From: Streptosporangiaceae bacterium
Lineage (GTDB): Bacteria; Actinomycetota; Actinomycetes; Streptosporangiales; Streptosporangiaceae
Length of the DNA stretch: 5,483 nucleotides
Direction: 5' to 3'
NCBI GenBank assembly: GCA_030045295.1
Contig: JASIGD010000581.1
Location: forward strand, 1 to 5,483
Part shown: piece after piece, positions 4,594 through 5,483 of the stretch
Layout: the number at the start of each line of letters is the position of its first letter
Position numbering within the stretch: position 1 is the first letter of the stretch
The notes under the pieces: model-generated
The model's database searches: none
Told to the model about the DNA's origin: nothing
Seen by the model: only the letters and a program-made list of their open reading frames with translations
Position numbers and translations under genes: made by a program

Positions 4594-5303
4594 CCGACCG
4601 CGCAGGAGTCGCCGTCGCAGCTCGCTTCGTCGTTGCTGTCGGTCGTGACGGCAACGGGCGGCGGCTCGCTTGTCTCGTCGTACGCCCGCCGCAGCAACTG
4701 CAGGAGCACCTCGGGCGGCTGTGCGCCGCTGACCGCGTACTTGCCGTCGGCGACGAAGAACGGCACGCCGGTGATGCCGTACCGCGCGGCCTGCTGCTCG
4801 TCGGCTCGCACCGCGTCGGCGTAGGCGTCCCCGTCGAGGACGGCCTGGACGTGCTCGGCCGGCAGGCCGACTTCGGTGGCCAGGCGCACGAGGGTGGGCT
4901 TGTCGGCGATCGGGAGGCCTTCAGTGAAGGTGGCGCGCAGCAGGCGCTCCTTCATCTCCGGCTGCAGACCGTGATCTTTGGCCAGGTGGAGCAGCCGGTG
5001 GGCGTCGAAGGTGTTGCCGCCGCGGATGAGATCGAACCGGAAGTCCAGGCCATCAGCGGCCGCGCGCTCGGTCATCTGCTGGCTGGCCTGTTCGGCCTGG
5101 GCGATCGTCATGCCGTACTTGCGGGCCAGATGCTTGGCCTGGGTTCCGCTGCGCTGCGCGGGCGCGTCCGGGTCGAGCTCGAAGGACCGGTAGGTGATCG
5201 TCACGTCGCCAGGATGACCGAAGGAGGCAACCGCGCGCTCAAACCGGCGCTTGCCGATGTAACACCACGGGCAGACGACGTCAGACCAGATCTCGACATT
5301 CAT
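4590..5303 (-). CDS. DsbA-family oxidoreductase, FrnE-like
   Basis: A 237-residue thioredoxin-fold thiol-disulfide oxidoreductase of the DsbA/FrnE group (2-hydroxychromene-2-carboxylate isomerase/DsbA-like). It begins MNVEIWSDVVCPWCYIGKRRFERA, with the CPWC redox centre at Cys11-Cys14. A helical insertion follows (about 60-165), including NTFDAHRLLHLAKDHG and ATFTEGLPIADKPTLVRLA. Then comes ARYGITGVPFFV with the cis-proline Pro181 that faces the active site. There is no signal peptide, so it should act in the cytoplasm. The C-terminal tail is acidic and ends ASCDGDSCAVG, a CX4C pair (Cys229, Cys234); FrnE of Deinococcus radiodurans is described as having CXXC plus CX4C motifs. The start is placed by homology at ATG 5303-5301. 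No good Shine-Dalgarno precedes it, and an ATG at 5327 would add eight residues. It converges with the DinB-like gene and may have a role in thiol stress; the substrate is unknown. Confidence 0.9.
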   Translation of the reverse strand: MNVEIWSDVVCPWCYIGKRRFERAVASFGHPGDVTITYRSFELDPDAPAQRSGTQAKHLARKYGMTIAQAEQASQQMTERAAADGLDFRFDLIRGGNTFDAHRLLHLAKDHGLQPEMKERLLRATFTEGLPIADKPTLVRLATEVGLPAEHVQAVLDGDAYADAVRADEQQAARYGITGVPFFVADGKYAVSGAQPPEVLLQLLRRAYDETSEPPPVAVTTDSNDEASCDGDSCAVG

Positions 5304-5483
5304 GGCAGTAGCAACCATCGCGACCATGGCTTGATTCCGCCCCAGACCGCTCGCGCCACCGATCAACTCAGGCTCCTGCATCACCTCCGCATGGCCGGCG
5401 CCTTCGGTGCGCGAGTCGTTGCTGCGGTCGTTCTGGCGCCGCTGCCGCTCTGCCTGACCCGCCGGCCGGGTTTCTGCCATCAT
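5304..5483 (-). other. Upstream stretch of the FrnE-like gene, open frame to window edge
   Basis: The oxidoreductase frame continues open for 60 codons upstream of its expected start, to the right end of the window. Its translation (MMAETRPAGQAERQRRQNDR, later EPELIGGASGLGRNQAMVAM) is polar and low-complexity at first. It resembles no domain or signal peptide that I know. It could be leader and promoter DNA that happens to lack stops, which is common at this GC content, or the tail of an upstream gene. No clear -35/-10 pair was found. Confidence 0.35.

Overview
The window is GC-rich DNA with strong G/C preference at third codon positions and families typical of filamentous actinomycetes. The first gene belongs to the AfsR/LuxR-type STAND ATPase regulators that are abundant in Streptomycetales and Streptosporangiales. 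A Streptosporangiales-like host is my best guess, but that is an inference from protein style, not a match.

Layout, left to right. (1) Positions 1-1536, plus strand: the 3' part of a STAND/AfsR-like regulator, cut off by the window start just after its P-loop. It is internally broken: near position 460 the reading frame changes, and roughly 200-250 residues that normally link the nucleotide-binding core to the TPR-like repeats are missing. It reads as a pseudogene with a deletion and frameshift. (2) Positions 1537-1923: no gene; a terminator-like hairpin and three further inverted repeats. (3) Positions 1924-2952, minus strand: an intact aldo/keto reductase with a complete catalytic tetrad. 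(4) Positions 2953-3062: a divergent control region. The reductase promoter (TTGCTA, 17 bp, TATAGT) carries a 15-bp perfect palindrome inside its spacer, and part of that site recurs 32 bp away. (5) Positions 3063-3641, plus strand: a TetR-family repressor, the likely reader of that palindrome. (6) Positions 3642-3886: a coding-like fragment without a start codon, then the leader of the next gene. (7) Positions 3887-4405, plus strand: a DinB-superfamily (DUF664-like) protein. (8) Positions 4406-4589: a weak hairpin and short coding-like debris. (9) Positions 4590-5303, minus strand: a cytoplasmic DsbA/FrnE-family oxidoreductase with a CPWC active site and a CX4C tail. Positions 5304-5483 hold no recognisable gene, although the oxidoreductase frame stays open to the window edge.

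How the genes work together. The one well-supported functional unit is the divergent reductase/TetR pair, a classic local switch in which a TetR protein represses itself and a detoxifying or biosynthetic oxidoreductase until a ligand appears. The DinB-like protein and the FrnE-like oxidoreductase converge and could both belong to thiol or redox chemistry, but nothing in the sequence ties them to the switch. I found no RNA gene, CRISPR array, intact mobile element or clearly new multi-gene system. The most informative observations are the operator/promoter architecture at 3000-3054 and the broken regulator at the left edge.
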